NCBI GenBank assembly: GCA_033791605.1
Contig: JASJGJ010000012.1
Span: 1-64,000, forward strand
Reading direction: 5' to 3'
Source: Porticoccus sp033791605
GTDB taxonomy: Bacteria > Pseudomonadota > Gammaproteobacteria > Pseudomonadales > Porticoccaceae
DNA length: 64,000 nucleotides
Positions 16,869-25,121 of the stretch are shown here, one piece after another (position 1 is the first letter of the stretch; every line of letters begins with the position of its first letter). The notes beneath the pieces are model-generated. The model ran no database searches, was not told the DNA's origin, and worked only from the letters and a program-made list of their open reading frames with translations. Made by a program: the position numbers and the translations under genes.

Positions 16869-17723
16869 ATGAGTAAAAATCTTCAAGCTGTAGATTGGAT
16901 GGCTCCAGGAGCCAATCTAGCCACTTATATGCAGGGTGCGAACGCTGTTGCGGTTCTCTCTGCTGATGAAGAGCGTGCTCTTGCTGAGGATCTTTATTAT
17001 CGTGAAGATCTTGATGCTGCACGTCGACTGGTCTTGTCCCACCTTCGCTTTGTTGTGCATATTGCTCGATCCTATAACGGGTATGGTTTGCCGCTGGGTG
17101 ACCTGATTCAGGAAGGTAATGTTGGCTTGATGAAAGCGGTTAAACGCTTTAACCCGGAAAAGGGTGTCCGTCTAGTTTCTTTTGCTGTCCATTGGATCAA
17201 GGCAGAAATACACGAATATGTATTGCGCAACTGGCGCATTGTTAAAGTGGCAACCACTAAGGCTCAGCGGAAATTATTCTTTAACTTGCGGGGCGCAAAA
17301 AAACGTTTGGCTTGGCTCACCAATGATGAAGCTAAGGCCATAGCGGATGACTTGGGTGTCGACATCATTCAAGTGCGTGAGATGGAAAAACGTTTGTCAG
17401 CGCGTGATGCGGCGTTTGATCCTCTGACGGATGACGATGATGAAGGCGCTTATCAAGCCCCGGCCTTGTATCTAGAAGATAAAAGTGCTGATCCAGCATT
17501 GCAGGTTGAACAGGCTGATACTGAGCAGGATAGCTATGGGCGTATGGCGGAAGCATTGCATGAGCTTGATGAGCGTAGTCGTGACATCATTCATAGTCGT
17601 TGGTTAGAAGAAGACAAGGCCACCCTGCATGATTTAGCCGATAAATACAGTGTTTCTGCGGAGCGGATTCGTCAGCTCGAACAAAATGCGATGAAAAAAG
17701 TCCGGGCAATAATGGAGGCTTGA
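16869..17723 (+). CDS. rpoH: Heat-shock sigma factor RpoH (sigma-32)
   Basis: 284-residue sigma-70-family factor directing heat-shock transcription. It contains region 2 (LRFVVHIARSY, GDLIQEGNVGLMKAV), the RpoH box QRKLFFNLRG starting at residue 133, and a region 4 HTH (LHDLADKYSVSAERIRQLE). It sits directly after ftsX, a conserved order in Gammaproteobacteria. The 101-base gap is enough for its own promoter, but I could not identify one with confidence. A clear terminator follows. Confidence 0.97.
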   Translation: MSKNLQAVDWMAPGANLATYMQGANAVAVLSADEERALAEDLYYREDLDAARRLVLSHLRFVVHIARSYNGYGLPLGDLIQEGNVGLMKAVKRFNPEKGVRLVSFAVHWIKAEIHEYVLRNWRIVKVATTKAQRKLFFNLRGAKKRLAWLTNDEAKAIADDLGVDIIQVREMEKRLSARDAAFDPLTDDDDEGAYQAPALYLEDKSADPALQVEQADTEQDSYGRMAEALHELDERSRDIIHSRWLEEDKATLHDLADKYSVSAERIRQLEQNAMKKVRAIMEA

Positions 17724-17747
17724 GTTTGTAAGCTGTTTGCTAGTTTG

Positions 17748-17776
17748 AAAAGCCGCATCTGTTGCGGCTTTTTTTA
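17748..17776 (+). terminator. Rho-independent terminator after rpoH
   Basis: Perfect ten-base stem AAAAGCCGCA / TGCGGCTTTT with a five-base loop and a T-run. It lies 25 bases after the rpoH stop. Confidence 0.92.
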
Positions 17777-17843
17777 TGAGGATTTCTAAATATTATTTAA
17801 ATAAGCGTGATATAAAGCGATCACCTTTTCAGCGAGAGAGTAA

Positions 17844-18242
17844 ATGAAAATATTGGCAGTGATAACAACGATATCTGGTTTTCTTGCGGTAGCGCTAGGT
17901 GCCTTTGGTGCGCACGCCTTGAGGAATACGGTGGCTCCAGAAATGCTTGGTGTTTGGCAAACGGCTGTGCAGTATCAGATGTTTCATGTGTTGGTCTTGT
18001 TATCAATCGTTATTGCGGAAAGTCGGAGAGCTGGCATTTTAATGCGTGTTGCGGGCTGGTTGTTTGTGATGGGGACCGTACTCTTTTCAGGCAGTCTTTA
18101 CTTGTTAGTGGTTACCGGTATTAAAGCCCTTGGTATGATAACGCCGATTGGTGGGGGACTATTTTTGATGGGTTGGCTAGTGCTGTCTTTTGCCTTGGTA
18201 AAGTTTATTGCTGCACAGCGGACATCGGTGGGTAATCGTTAA
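17844..18242 (+). CDS. DUF423 small membrane protein
   Basis: 132-residue integral membrane protein with four hydrophobic helices. The N-terminal family motif GFLAVALGAFGAHALR is clear, matching YwdK/YgdD-type DUF423 proteins. Function is unknown. A ribosome site GCGAGAG precedes the ATG. It stands alone between the rpoH terminator and trmB, possibly cotranscribed with trmB (44-base gap). Confidence 0.88.
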   Translation: MKILAVITTISGFLAVALGAFGAHALRNTVAPEMLGVWQTAVQYQMFHVLVLLSIVIAESRRAGILMRVAGWLFVMGTVLFSGSLYLLVVTGIKALGMITPIGGGLFLMGWLVLSFALVKFIAAQRTSVGNR

Positions 18243-18286
18243 GTCATTCGTTGTGATGTGGCCAGTAAATATAAGGGAGAGCAGTA

Positions 18287-18982
18287 TTGGATATCAGGCC
18301 AGAGTTTAAAAAAAAATCTATTCGAAGTTATGTGGTGCGATCTGGTCGGATGACCGATGGGCAAAAATTGGCCTTTGAGCAATATTGGCCCATTTATGGT
18401 TTGAGCTTGCATGATGGTTGCTTGGACATTAAAGAGCAGTTTGGTCGCAGTGCGCCTCGAGTACTAGAAATCGGCTTTGGTATGGGAGGCTCCCTAGTGC
18501 AAATGGTTCAGGCTGAGCCGGATAAGGATTTTATCGGCATTGAAGTGCATTCGCCGGGTGTCGGGCGCTTAATTAGTGACGTAGGTAAATTGGAGCTACC
18601 AAATCTCAGGGTGTATCTAGCTGATGCCACTGATGTGCTCGAAGATTGCATTGTGGATGCCAGTATTGATCGCCTACAGGTTTACTTTCCTGATCCTTGG
18701 CATAAAACAAAACACAAAAAGCGCCGCTTGATTCAGACAGATTTTGTGCAGAGGATACGGGCTAAACTTAAATTAGGAGGAGTTTTACACCTAGCAACAG
18801 ATTGGGAACCTTATGCGAAACATATGCTAGAAGTCATAGAAGCTGCTGATGGTTATGAAAACATGATGGGGCCGGCTCAATATTCTCCTCGCCCGGCCTT
18901 CCGGCCAATGACTAAGTTTGAGCAGCGCGGTGAGCGTTTGGGCCATGGGGTGTGGGATTTATTGTACCGGCGTGTAGTCTAG
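18287..18982 (+). CDS. trmB: tRNA (guanine-N7)-methyltransferase TrmB
   Basis: 231-residue enzyme that makes m7G46 in tRNA. It shows the conserved RSYVVRSGRMT N-terminal motif, the SAM motif LEIGFGMGGSLV, and the signature VYFPDPWHKTKHKKRRL. The start is TTG at 18287 with Shine-Dalgarno AGGGAGAG five bases upstream, and this is the only start that keeps the conserved N-terminus intact. Confidence 0.95.
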   Translation: MDIRPEFKKKSIRSYVVRSGRMTDGQKLAFEQYWPIYGLSLHDGCLDIKEQFGRSAPRVLEIGFGMGGSLVQMVQAEPDKDFIGIEVHSPGVGRLISDVGKLELPNLRVYLADATDVLEDCIVDASIDRLQVYFPDPWHKTKHKKRRLIQTDFVQRIRAKLKLGGVLHLATDWEPYAKHMLEVIEAADGYENMMGPAQYSPRPAFRPMTKFEQRGERLGHGVWDLLYRRVV

Positions 18983-19012
18983 TTGATTCTGGCTCCACCG
19001 GAGTCGGGGTTA

Positions 19013-19876
19013 TCAGTTTACAACTAAGACATCGCAGTTCATGTTAGCGAGTACTTTTTCGGCGGTATTTCCGAGCAAGGCTCCCGCAATACCTTTCCTA
19101 GCCTGGGTGCCTATAACCAGTATATCCGCACCGAGGGTATCCCCCCATTCTTTGATGACGAGCTGCGGGTTGCCGATTTGGACATGAACGTGATTCTGTG
19201 GGATGTTGTAAAACTCCGCTATTTCGGCTTGCTTTGCATCGGTATCCTCGAGGAATTCCAAGCCCAAATGGGCGGCAACAGCATTCTTTTCATCCAGAGC
19301 GCAAATTAAATGAAGCGTGCTGTCTGTGTCTTCTGCTAGGCTAAAAGCCGCAGCAAACACTGCATGGTTAAGTGCCGTGTGAGGATCGTCAATTCGTTGG
19401 GTATCCAATGCGGCTAGAACAATACCGCTACATGCACGGTTGTTGGCACGTGTGAGCAGTACAGGGCAGGGTGAAAAACGGATTAGCATTCGAGCCCCTG
19501 CGAGTTCATCTTCAGAACACATGATGATCAAGTTTGCATTAATTTCTTTAGCTCGGTGGCAGGCGGCTAGAAGGTCATCACTGTTCCACTCAATACATTG
19601 GGATGTGGCTACCTCCTGTAAAGGCATCGAAGCTAACTGATTGGTAACCCATTTTTTTAATACTTGTGTCGCAGAGCGTTTGGCTTTTTGGCGTGAGTCA
19701 TGTCGATTGAGCTCATTATTGTCTAAATAAGCGCAGGCAAAGGCCTCGATAGATACGCTGGTTTTTTGAGCCAAAGCAACAGCCTTGGATAGAGCTGTTT
19801 GGTGGGGTGATGCGGGCTTCATCACTACGAGGTATTTGAGTTGATTGTTCATAGGTATTGTTCCTTTGACAGCCAT
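19013..19876 (-). CDS. Tandem universal stress protein (UspE-like)
   Basis: 287-residue protein with two Usp domains. The second ends in the nucleotide-binding signature VIGTQARKGIAGALLGNTAEKVL, the G-x2-G-x9-G pattern of ATP-binding Usp proteins; the first domain is degenerate. Usp proteins support survival in stationary phase and stress. Two starts are plausible: ATG 19876 and ATG 19852, each with an AGGA upstream. It is divergent from elbB across about 90 bases that include a short palindrome at 19941-19951. Confidence 0.88.
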   Translation of the reverse strand: MAVKGTIPMNNQLKYLVVMKPASPHQTALSKAVALAQKTSVSIEAFACAYLDNNELNRHDSRQKAKRSATQVLKKWVTNQLASMPLQEVATSQCIEWNSDDLLAACHRAKEINANLIIMCSEDELAGARMLIRFSPCPVLLTRANNRACSGIVLAALDTQRIDDPHTALNHAVFAAAFSLAEDTDSTLHLICALDEKNAVAAHLGLEFLEDTDAKQAEIAEFYNIPQNHVHVQIGNPQLVIKEWGDTLGADILVIGTQARKGIAGALLGNTAEKVLANMNCDVLVVN

Positions 19877-19940
19877 AGGAAAATTCCTGATGGCTGAATA
19901 TAATTAGATACATCTATTAACCATAGAACATTTCTAGTCA

Positions 19941-19951
19941 ATCAAATTGAT
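19941..19951. promoter_or_regulatory. Short palindrome in the usp/elbB divergent region
   Basis: Perfect inverted repeat ATCAA-A-TTGAT between the divergent usp and elbB genes. The arms point the opposite way to an FNR/Anr box and the spacing is wrong, so no regulator is assigned. Confidence 0.25.
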
Positions 19952-19971
19952 GCAAAGCAAGGGGGTAAATG

Positions 19972-20634
19972 ATGAGCAAAAAAGTGGCTGTTGTCTTATC
20001 AGGTTGTGGTGTTTTTGATGGTTCAGAGATTTATGAGTCCGTCATTACCTTGTTGAGTTTAGATAATGCTGGCGCCCAAGTGCAGTGCTTTGCACCAAAC
20101 ATTCAACAAATGCATGTGATTAATCATCTTACGGGTGAAGTGTCGGAGGGTGAAAGTCGAAATGTTTTGGTGGAAGCGGCCCGGTTGGTTCGGGGTGACA
20201 TTAAAGATTTATCCGAAGCTCGCGTAGAGGATTTCGATGCGGTCATTCTTCCTGGTGGTTTTGGTGCAGCTAAAAACCTTTGTGATTTTGCTATCAAGGG
20301 CTCAGAACTCACCGTAAATGATGATCTGTTTGGTTTTGTTCGGGGAATGCACCAAGCTAAAAAACCTGTGGGGCTCATGTGTATTGCTCCAGTAATGGTG
20401 GGTAAGCTATTTGGTGAGGGGGTACACTTTACCATTGGCAATGATTTAGAAACGGCCGCGGCTGTTGAAGCCACCGGCGCTGTACATGAGCCCTGTCCGG
20501 TCAACAATATTTGTATTGATGGTACAAATAACTTGGTGACCACACCGGCTTATATGTTAGCGGGAAACATCAGTGAAGCAGCTAGTGGCATCGAAAAGTT
20601 GGTAGGGGCTGTATTGGCTCAAGTTGCGGAGTAA
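19972..20634 (+). CDS. elbB: DJ-1/PfpI family glyoxalase-like protein ElbB
   Basis: 220-residue member of the DJ-1/ThiJ/PfpI superfamily, matching ElbB from the start (VAVVLSGCGVFDGSEIYES). The nucleophile cysteine lies in GLMCIAP, near residue 137. ElbB was linked to isoprenoid synthesis and has glyoxalase-type activity; the physiological role is uncertain. GGGGG lies six bases before ATG 19972; an adjacent ATG at 19969 is the alternative. Confidence 0.93.
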   Translation: MSKKVAVVLSGCGVFDGSEIYESVITLLSLDNAGAQVQCFAPNIQQMHVINHLTGEVSEGESRNVLVEAARLVRGDIKDLSEARVEDFDAVILPGGFGAAKNLCDFAIKGSELTVNDDLFGFVRGMHQAKKPVGLMCIAPVMVGKLFGEGVHFTIGNDLETAAAVEATGAVHEPCPVNNICIDGTNNLVTTPAYMLAGNISEAASGIEKLVGAVLAQVAE

Positions 20635-20666
20635 GGTAGAGCACTGTGAATTAATGGGATGGTGGT

Positions 20667-21152
20667 TTGGAAAATCCTTTTTGGGAATACTCTTTAGCGC
20701 ATTACGCGCGTCCAGAAGTGGCCGAGTGTTGTTTGGCTTACCAGGATCAGCAGGGAGCAAATGTTAATGTTTTGTTGTTTTGCTGTTGGCTTGGTTGTTG
20801 TGGTATTCAGCTTGAATATAAAGAGCTGGTAGAGGCACAGGAGCAAATTGAAGATTGGGTTTTCAATACGGTCGAGCCTCTACGGGCAGTACGGCGATTT
20901 ATGGCCTCCTCATCATGGTCAAATGACACAGACGTGAGCAAGATACAGAAAGTGGAACTGATGACAGAGAAGGTGGTCCAAAAAATTCTGTATAGTTGGT
21001 GGCGGCGTCAGGATTTTGTTGTGCGTAATACTCTTGGTCGTGAATTGCAGGCAGCAAATCTTAATCTATATTTAGCCACGCTGAATGGCGCTAAAGTTTC
21101 TAATGACAGCCCTTTACTTTGGCCTATAAGTGATTACCTAGCCTCTGATTAA
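20667..21152 (+). CDS. TIGR02444/DUF2390 family protein
   Basis: 161-residue soluble protein whose N-terminus (NPFWEYSLAHYARPEVAECCL, in two parts) fits the TIGR02444 family of Gammaproteobacteria: an FW-S-x2-Y motif followed by a CL-x2-Q and an LL-x-CCWLG segment. Function is unknown. Translation apparently starts at TTG 20667, with GGGATGG upstream and no suitable ATG. It follows elbB by 32 bases and precedes the FKBP gene. Confidence 0.75.
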   Translation: MENPFWEYSLAHYARPEVAECCLAYQDQQGANVNVLLFCCWLGCCGIQLEYKELVEAQEQIEDWVFNTVEPLRAVRRFMASSSWSNDTDVSKIQKVELMTEKVVQKILYSWWRRQDFVVRNTLGRELQAANLNLYLATLNGAKVSNDSPLLWPISDYLASD

Positions 21153-21230
21153 TTTTACATTACTTTTGAGTTACTATGGCCGACAGATTCAGAACTTAAT
21201 CAAGAGCAGTTTTTAATAAAGGACAGTTAT

Positions 21231-22001
21231 ATGAAATTTAAATACTTGGTGCTTGCCTCTGCGATAGTGGTGACCCTGTCAGCTTGTAATGAAAAAGAGC
21301 AAGTTGAGCAGCTAACAGCCTCTTCAGATGAACAACAAACACAGCAGGGTGAAGCCGCTGAGATGGTGCTGAAGACACAAATTGAAAAATTCAGCTACGT
21401 AGTTGGCATTGATATGGGCGGACAATTCCTCGCTTCTGACATTGATATTGACCGTGAAGCTTTTGCTATGGGTATGGCCGATTCATTGGATAACAAGCGC
21501 CCTCGTATTGCCAAAGAGGAGCTTGAGAGTGTGGTGCAGAACTTCCACGCAGCACAACAGGCAAAGATTCAAAAACATGAAGAAGAGATGCGCTCTGTAT
21601 CAGAAAAGAATATTCAGGACGGTGCAGATTTTCTAGAAGTGAATAGCGCTAAAGAGGGCGTTCAAACCACTGAAAGCGGTCTGCAGTATAAGGTGATTAC
21701 GGCGGGTACTGGCATTATGCCTACGGCAGAAAGTCGTGTCGAAGTACATTATAGGGGAACTTTAATTGATGGCAGGGAGTTTGATGCTTCAACCAAGCAT
21801 GGGGGTGCGGTAGAGTTAAATGTTAGTGAAGTTATTCCTGGATGGACTGAGGCGCTACAAAAAATGAAAGAAGGTGCTAAGTGGGAGTTATACCTGCCTT
21901 CTGAACTTGCCTATGGTCCACAGGGTACTGGTGAAATGATTGGACCAAGTGCAACACTGATTTTTGAAGTAGAATTGCTTAAGGTGTTAGGATCAAAATA
22001 A
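21231..22001 (+). CDS. FKBP-type peptidyl-prolyl isomerase lipoprotein (FkpA/Mip-like)
   Basis: 256-residue exported chaperone/isomerase. Residues 1-19 form a lipoprotein signal ending in LSAC (C19), so it is probably membrane-anchored. An FKBP_N dimerisation region spans about 50-130 (FSYVVGIDMGGQFL). The FKBP catalytic domain spans about 150-255 (VEVHYRGTLIDGREFDAS, VIPGWTEAL, YGP). It is followed by a strong terminator, so it is the last gene of its transcript. Confidence 0.93.
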   Translation: MKFKYLVLASAIVVTLSACNEKEQVEQLTASSDEQQTQQGEAAEMVLKTQIEKFSYVVGIDMGGQFLASDIDIDREAFAMGMADSLDNKRPRIAKEELESVVQNFHAAQQAKIQKHEEEMRSVSEKNIQDGADFLEVNSAKEGVQTTESGLQYKVITAGTGIMPTAESRVEVHYRGTLIDGREFDASTKHGGAVELNVSEVIPGWTEALQKMKEGAKWELYLPSELAYGPQGTGEMIGPSATLIFEVELLKVLGSK

Positions 22002-22025
22002 CTATTTTTGGTCTCTGTTATCAAT

Positions 22026-22052
22026 AAAAAAGGCCCATTAGGGCCTTTTTTA
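22026..22052. terminator. Rho-independent terminator between FKBP gene and rsd
   Basis: Symmetrical hairpin: A-run plus GGCCC, loop ATTA, GGGCC plus T-run. It can serve both the FKBP gene and the convergent rsd transcript. Confidence 0.92.
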
Positions 22053-22094
22053 TTGTCTTTTTTTCTAGTGCTGTTGGTTACAATACTATGTCGT

Positions 22095-22571
22095 TTAAGT
22101 GTTGCTCAGAACGTTATTACGATGATTTATATGTAAGACTTCTATCATCTTATCCTCAGCGGCAAGCCTAATTTCTAAGGCTTCCCCCAGTTGTGATAAA
22201 TCTGTAGACAATGCTTTAAGGTCATCTGTTTCGAGATATTTATCATTAAAGTCCAGAATTAACTCGGTCGAACCATCAATGGTTTGTAGTAAATTCTCAC
22301 CAGCTTCCAGACCTTGGCTGTCTTGAAGTTCTACCCCCTCTTTCATCAGCTGATCATAAATTTCAAAGTGACCGGCAGAGGTATAGTCAACCAAAATTTC
22401 ACAAAAGGTCTTCAGGCTTTCACGGTGAACAGTGTTTTGACTATTGAAGTGATGTATATCACCTAAGGCACAAAAACAAACCAGTACTGCTTGCCGTTCT
22501 TGTAGCCAATGATCAATAAGGGTGCTGACACCCCCCCAGCGTTCTTGTGCAGATCGGCAATTTTCAAGCAT
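22095..22571 (-). CDS. rsd: Rsd/AlgQ family anti-sigma-70 regulator
   Basis: 158-residue helical protein that matches Rsd/AlgQ from its N-terminus (MLENCRSAQERWGGVSTLID then HWLQERQ). Rsd binds sigma-70 region 4 and frees core polymerase for alternative sigma factors; AlgQ in Pseudomonas also affects alginate and siderophore genes. It is last in a minus-strand set dsbB-lrgA-lrgB-rsd. In Pseudomonas algQ is also next to a dsbB-type gene, supporting the assignment. This window also encodes RpoH and a sigma-54 activator, whose sigma factors would benefit from Rsd (inference). Confidence 0.88.
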   Translation of the reverse strand: MLENCRSAQERWGGVSTLIDHWLQERQAVLVCFCALGDIHHFNSQNTVHRESLKTFCEILVDYTSAGHFEIYDQLMKEGVELQDSQGLEAGENLLQTIDGSTELILDFNDKYLETDDLKALSTDLSQLGEALEIRLAAEDKMIEVLHINHRNNVLSNT

Positions 22572-22645
22572 AAGCGGCTGCTGTTCCTATAAATTTCCCC
22601 AAGGATATGCAAACGGATGCGGTGTGACAAGGCTTTTCCTCGTTG

Positions 22646-23353
22646 CTATTTCAATACCCAAATAACAAGCCAGGGAAGAACTACGGCCGTGAGTGCACCG
22701 GTTAAGCCTAGACCAAGGCTGGAAAAGGCTCCGCACTTCCCGCTGATCTCAAAGGCTCTAGCAGTTCCTACGCCATGTGCACACATACCAAGAACAAAAC
22801 CCTTGATACGATCGTCAGTAATAGCTAACCAGCGAAAGAGTAGGGGCCCAAAAATAGCACCTACTATCCCAGTAAATACCACCACTCCGGCGGTAAGAGA
22901 TGGATTGCCGCCAATTTTTTCGGAAATACCAAGGGCAATGGGTGTGGTGACTGATTTGGGGGCCAGGGAAACTAAAGTCTCGACTGTGGCGCCCAAGAAC
23001 CAAGCTGTGATCAAAGCGCTGACAATGGCAAAACTTGCTCCAAAAAATAAGGTTAGTAGTAAGGGCTTAGATAAGCTTCGAATATTGTGAAACTGTTGAT
23101 GCAACGGAATGGCCAAGGCAACAGTTGCTGTGCCCAATAAAAAGAAAAGTGGCTGGTTAGCCTCGCGGTATTGTTGGTAGCCGATGTTGGTGAGTAAAAG
23201 TACAGCTGAAACTATAATTGGAGCTGTCACGAGGGGGTGTAAGAGTGAATGAATGATGGGCCTATTTTTGTTGGCGCTAGAGAGCCAGAAGGCGACACTG
23301 AATGCCGCAAATGTAAGAATAAGTAGCAAGCTAAAAGTGATGATGGTCATCAT
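22646..23353 (-). CDS. lrgB: LrgB/CidB family membrane protein
   Basis: 235-residue polytopic membrane protein of the LrgB family, with motifs PKSVTTPIALGISEKIGG and GMCAHGVGTARAFE. LrgAB/CidAB act in murein hydrolase control, programmed lysis or, in several bacteria, overflow metabolite transport. The start is ATG 23353, overlapping the lrgA stop in an ATGA arrangement; the open frame extending to 23470 lies inside lrgA and is not coding for this protein. Confidence 0.9.
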   Translation of the reverse strand: MMTIITFSLLLILTFAAFSVAFWLSSANKNRPIIHSLLHPLVTAPIIVSAVLLLTNIGYQQYREANQPLFFLLGTATVALAIPLHQQFHNIRSLSKPLLLTLFFGASFAIVSALITAWFLGATVETLVSLAPKSVTTPIALGISEKIGGNPSLTAGVVVFTGIVGAIFGPLLFRWLAITDDRIKGFVLGMCAHGVGTARAFEISGKCGAFSSLGLGLTGALTAVVLPWLVIWVLK

Positions 23354-23718
23354 TGATGATGCGTCACAGACTTTTTCTGTTGTTTTGTTAACAAGTACTT
23401 CATCAATAATGCAGTTAGCATCATGGTTGCCAGAGTAGAGAAAATAATAGCGCCGGTAACAGCAAGCCATTGGCTGGTTTCCATCGTCGCAAGAAAGAAA
23501 AATCCGACACAGGCTGGCACGAACATGAGTGATAGCCAGCGAATCATGAAATGGCTGGCTTCACCAAGTCCCATGGGTAGTCCTCGGCTGCTGAGTTGAA
23601 GGGCTAAAAACAGTAATACCATACCAATAACGGGCCCGGGTATTGGTATGCCGCTGAAATAGGCGGCGGCCTCACCAATGCCTTGGAAGAGTAGTAATGT
23701 TAGCAACCCACGCAGCAT
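23350..23718 (-). CDS. lrgA: LrgA/CidA family holin-like protein
   Basis: 122-residue membrane protein with four hydrophobic segments and the family motif IPIPGPVIGMVLLFLAL followed by FVPACVGFF. Holin-like partner of LrgB. It begins two bases after the dsbB stop and overlaps lrgB by four bases, so the three are almost certainly one operon. The C-terminal tail is short and basic (KQQKK). Confidence 0.9.
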   Translation of the reverse strand: MLRGLLTLLLFQGIGEAAAYFSGIPIPGPVIGMVLLFLALQLSSRGLPMGLGEASHFMIRWLSLMFVPACVGFFFLATMETSQWLAVTGAIIFSTLATMMLTALLMKYLLTKQQKKSVTHHQ

Positions 23719-23720
23719 GT

Positions 23721-24197
23721 TTAATTTTTACGCATCATTTGTGAAACTCCCAGCAGGGCGAGAAAGAGAAAGCAGAGTAGGGTCCAGGCCGGGATGCTTA
23801 AGTTAAGGAATGTCCATTGAACCTCGGCACAGTTCCCGTCACCTTGCAGTAGCATGCCCATTGCTTCACTGAAATCAAAGGCGTTAAACAGATAATCCGC
23901 AGGTGGTCCGCAAGCTGGCACTTTATCTTCCGGAAGGCTTTGTAGCCAAAGTTGTTTGCCAGAAAAAAAGCTTCCGGCTAATGCGCTGAGGGTAATGAAA
24001 AAACCGTAAATCTTTAGGCCATGATTATGCATCAATGCTAATAAGGCAAACATGCCTGTGATAATCACAAATGCCCGCTGGGTGATACAGAGATAGCAGG
24101 GGTTGAGTTCCATTATATGCTGCATGTATAACGCGGCGGCAATGAGCATATTACAAATAATAAAAATTAATAGGTTAGTTTGTCTGCCTTTCTGCAT
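23721..24197 (-). CDS. dsbB: Disulfide bond formation protein DsbB
   Basis: 158-residue inner-membrane quinone reductase that reoxidises DsbA. Four transmembrane helices are apparent. The two periplasmic cysteine pairs are visible: C34/C37 in PCYLC and C96/C123. The first gene of dsbB-lrgA-lrgB-rsd. The linkage of DsbB to LrgAB is unusual in my experience of this class. Confidence 0.93.
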   Translation of the reverse strand: MQKGRQTNLLIFIICNMLIAAALYMQHIMELNPCYLCITQRAFVIITGMFALLALMHNHGLKIYGFFITLSALAGSFFSGKQLWLQSLPEDKVPACGPPADYLFNAFDFSEAMGMLLQGDGNCAEVQWTFLNLSIPAWTLLCFLFLALLGVSQMMRKN

Positions 24198-24554
24198 GCC
24201 TCTGTCTCTCCGATAGGTGTGAGATGTGTATCAGCTCGGACGGTACATTAAGACCTTGCCGGTAGTTGGGTCAAGGCTAGTGCCAGTTGTATTGTTGGTG
24301 ATTTTCTTCAAGGCCATACAGTCACGGAGAAAAAGTCGTACTCTTGTGTAATAAAGAGGGTAAACAAACAGAGGTGGTTCTCATGGGCTCGATGTGTAAA
24401 ATGTACCGTTTTTCAGGGTGAGCCAGAAGGTTGGAGGTGGCCTCTGCTAAGATCAGTTCATCCAGTTGTTTGTGAGTACTTTATTATAGATACAGGTTGT
24501 AGCTATAGTTATGGGTTATAGTTTTAGGGCAAATTTATAGTTACAGGACAAAAA
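24198..24554. other. 357-base intergenic region with TATAGTT repeats
   Basis: No convincing gene is present. Just upstream of the 24555 gene there are three direct copies of TATAGTT (24504-24510, 24517-24523, 24536-24542). The region must hold divergent promoters for dsbB and the 24555 gene, but no clean -35/-10 pair was identified. Confidence 0.5.
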
Positions 24555-24992
24555 ATGTTACGAAATCTGGTGTTTGTCGTTTCCATCTTAATTTTCTGGC
24601 CTTCCTCTTCTTTCGCCGACTTGGGGAATATGAGTGGCGCCCATGGCACCATGGGTGGTGCACATAATTCATCTACGAGATCTATGAGAATTATTGATGA
24701 AGAGTTTGAGAAGGGAAAGGGTATTTTTTTGGGAAGAAATAGAGAGGTAGGAAAAATAAAGCTCTGTGTTGCATCTGGTGATGAGCAGGTTAAATTAAAA
24801 AGAAAGGCGCTAAAGCCTTATAAAGGGGCCACGGTGAATGGGTTTATTAATAGCCTGCATAACTGCGATAAACCCGATGAAGTGATGCTTGAGCGATTGG
24901 GTAGGGTACATATGTCCTATCTGATTTACTATTTGAACAAGCGTTATAAGCTACAGCTTACTGAATATTCGAAATCTGTTATTGCAAGCTAA
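24555..24992 (+). CDS. Hypothetical exported protein
   Basis: 145-residue protein with a clear signal peptide (about residues 1-21, ending SSFA), a short Gly/His/Met-rich stretch (MSGAHGTMGGAHNS, about 26-39), and a C-terminal domain with two cysteines (LCVASG and HNCDKP). The pattern FEKGKGIFLGR then an NGFINSL segment resembles the layout of small c-type cytochrome domains, but there is no CxxCH haem motif, so that similarity may be superficial. AGGA lies seven bases before the ATG. It has its own terminator, so it is a single-gene unit. Function unknown. Confidence 0.65.
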   Translation: MLRNLVFVVSILIFWPSSSFADLGNMSGAHGTMGGAHNSSTRSMRIIDEEFEKGKGIFLGRNREVGKIKLCVASGDEQVKLKRKALKPYKGATVNGFINSLHNCDKPDEVMLERLGRVHMSYLIYYLNKRYKLQLTEYSKSVIAS

Positions 24993-25001
24993 GTGGCTGA
25001 T

Positions 25002-25026
25002 AAGGGGGAGGCTTTCCCCCTTTTTT
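25002..25026 (+). terminator. Rho-independent terminator after the 24555 gene
   Basis: Stem AAGGGGGA / TCCCCCTT with loop GGCTT and a run of T. It lies 10 bases after the stop codon. Confidence 0.9.
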
Positions 25027-25053
25027 ATCCTAAGCTCCACTTGATCATGGGTT

Positions 25054-25070
25054 CCACCTAGACAAGGTGG
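25054..25070. other. Small hairpin near the gshA 3' side
   Basis: Perfect CCACCT / AGGTGG hairpin with a five-base loop, 52 bases beyond the gshA stop. There is no T-run on either strand, so it is a weak terminator candidate at best. Confidence 0.35.
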
Positions 25071-25121
25071 GTAAACAGCTACACGTTTTGTTCTTTTATG
25101 ATTTGGGCTGGATGTAGATGC

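Noticed and set aside
19941..19951. FNR/Anr box between usp and elbB
   Set aside because: The palindrome is ATCAA-N1-TTGAT; an FNR/Anr box is TTGAT-N4-ATCAA, so arm order and spacing are wrong.
23354..23470. Extended LrgB N-terminus
   Set aside because: This stretch lies inside lrgA in another frame; the ATGA overlap at 23350-23353 gives a normal LrgB start.
22095..23718. Toxin-antitoxin or phage lysis cassette around the holin-like gene
   Set aside because: LrgA and LrgB are full chromosomal family members in an operon with dsbB and rsd; there are no endolysin, integrase or attachment-site signals.
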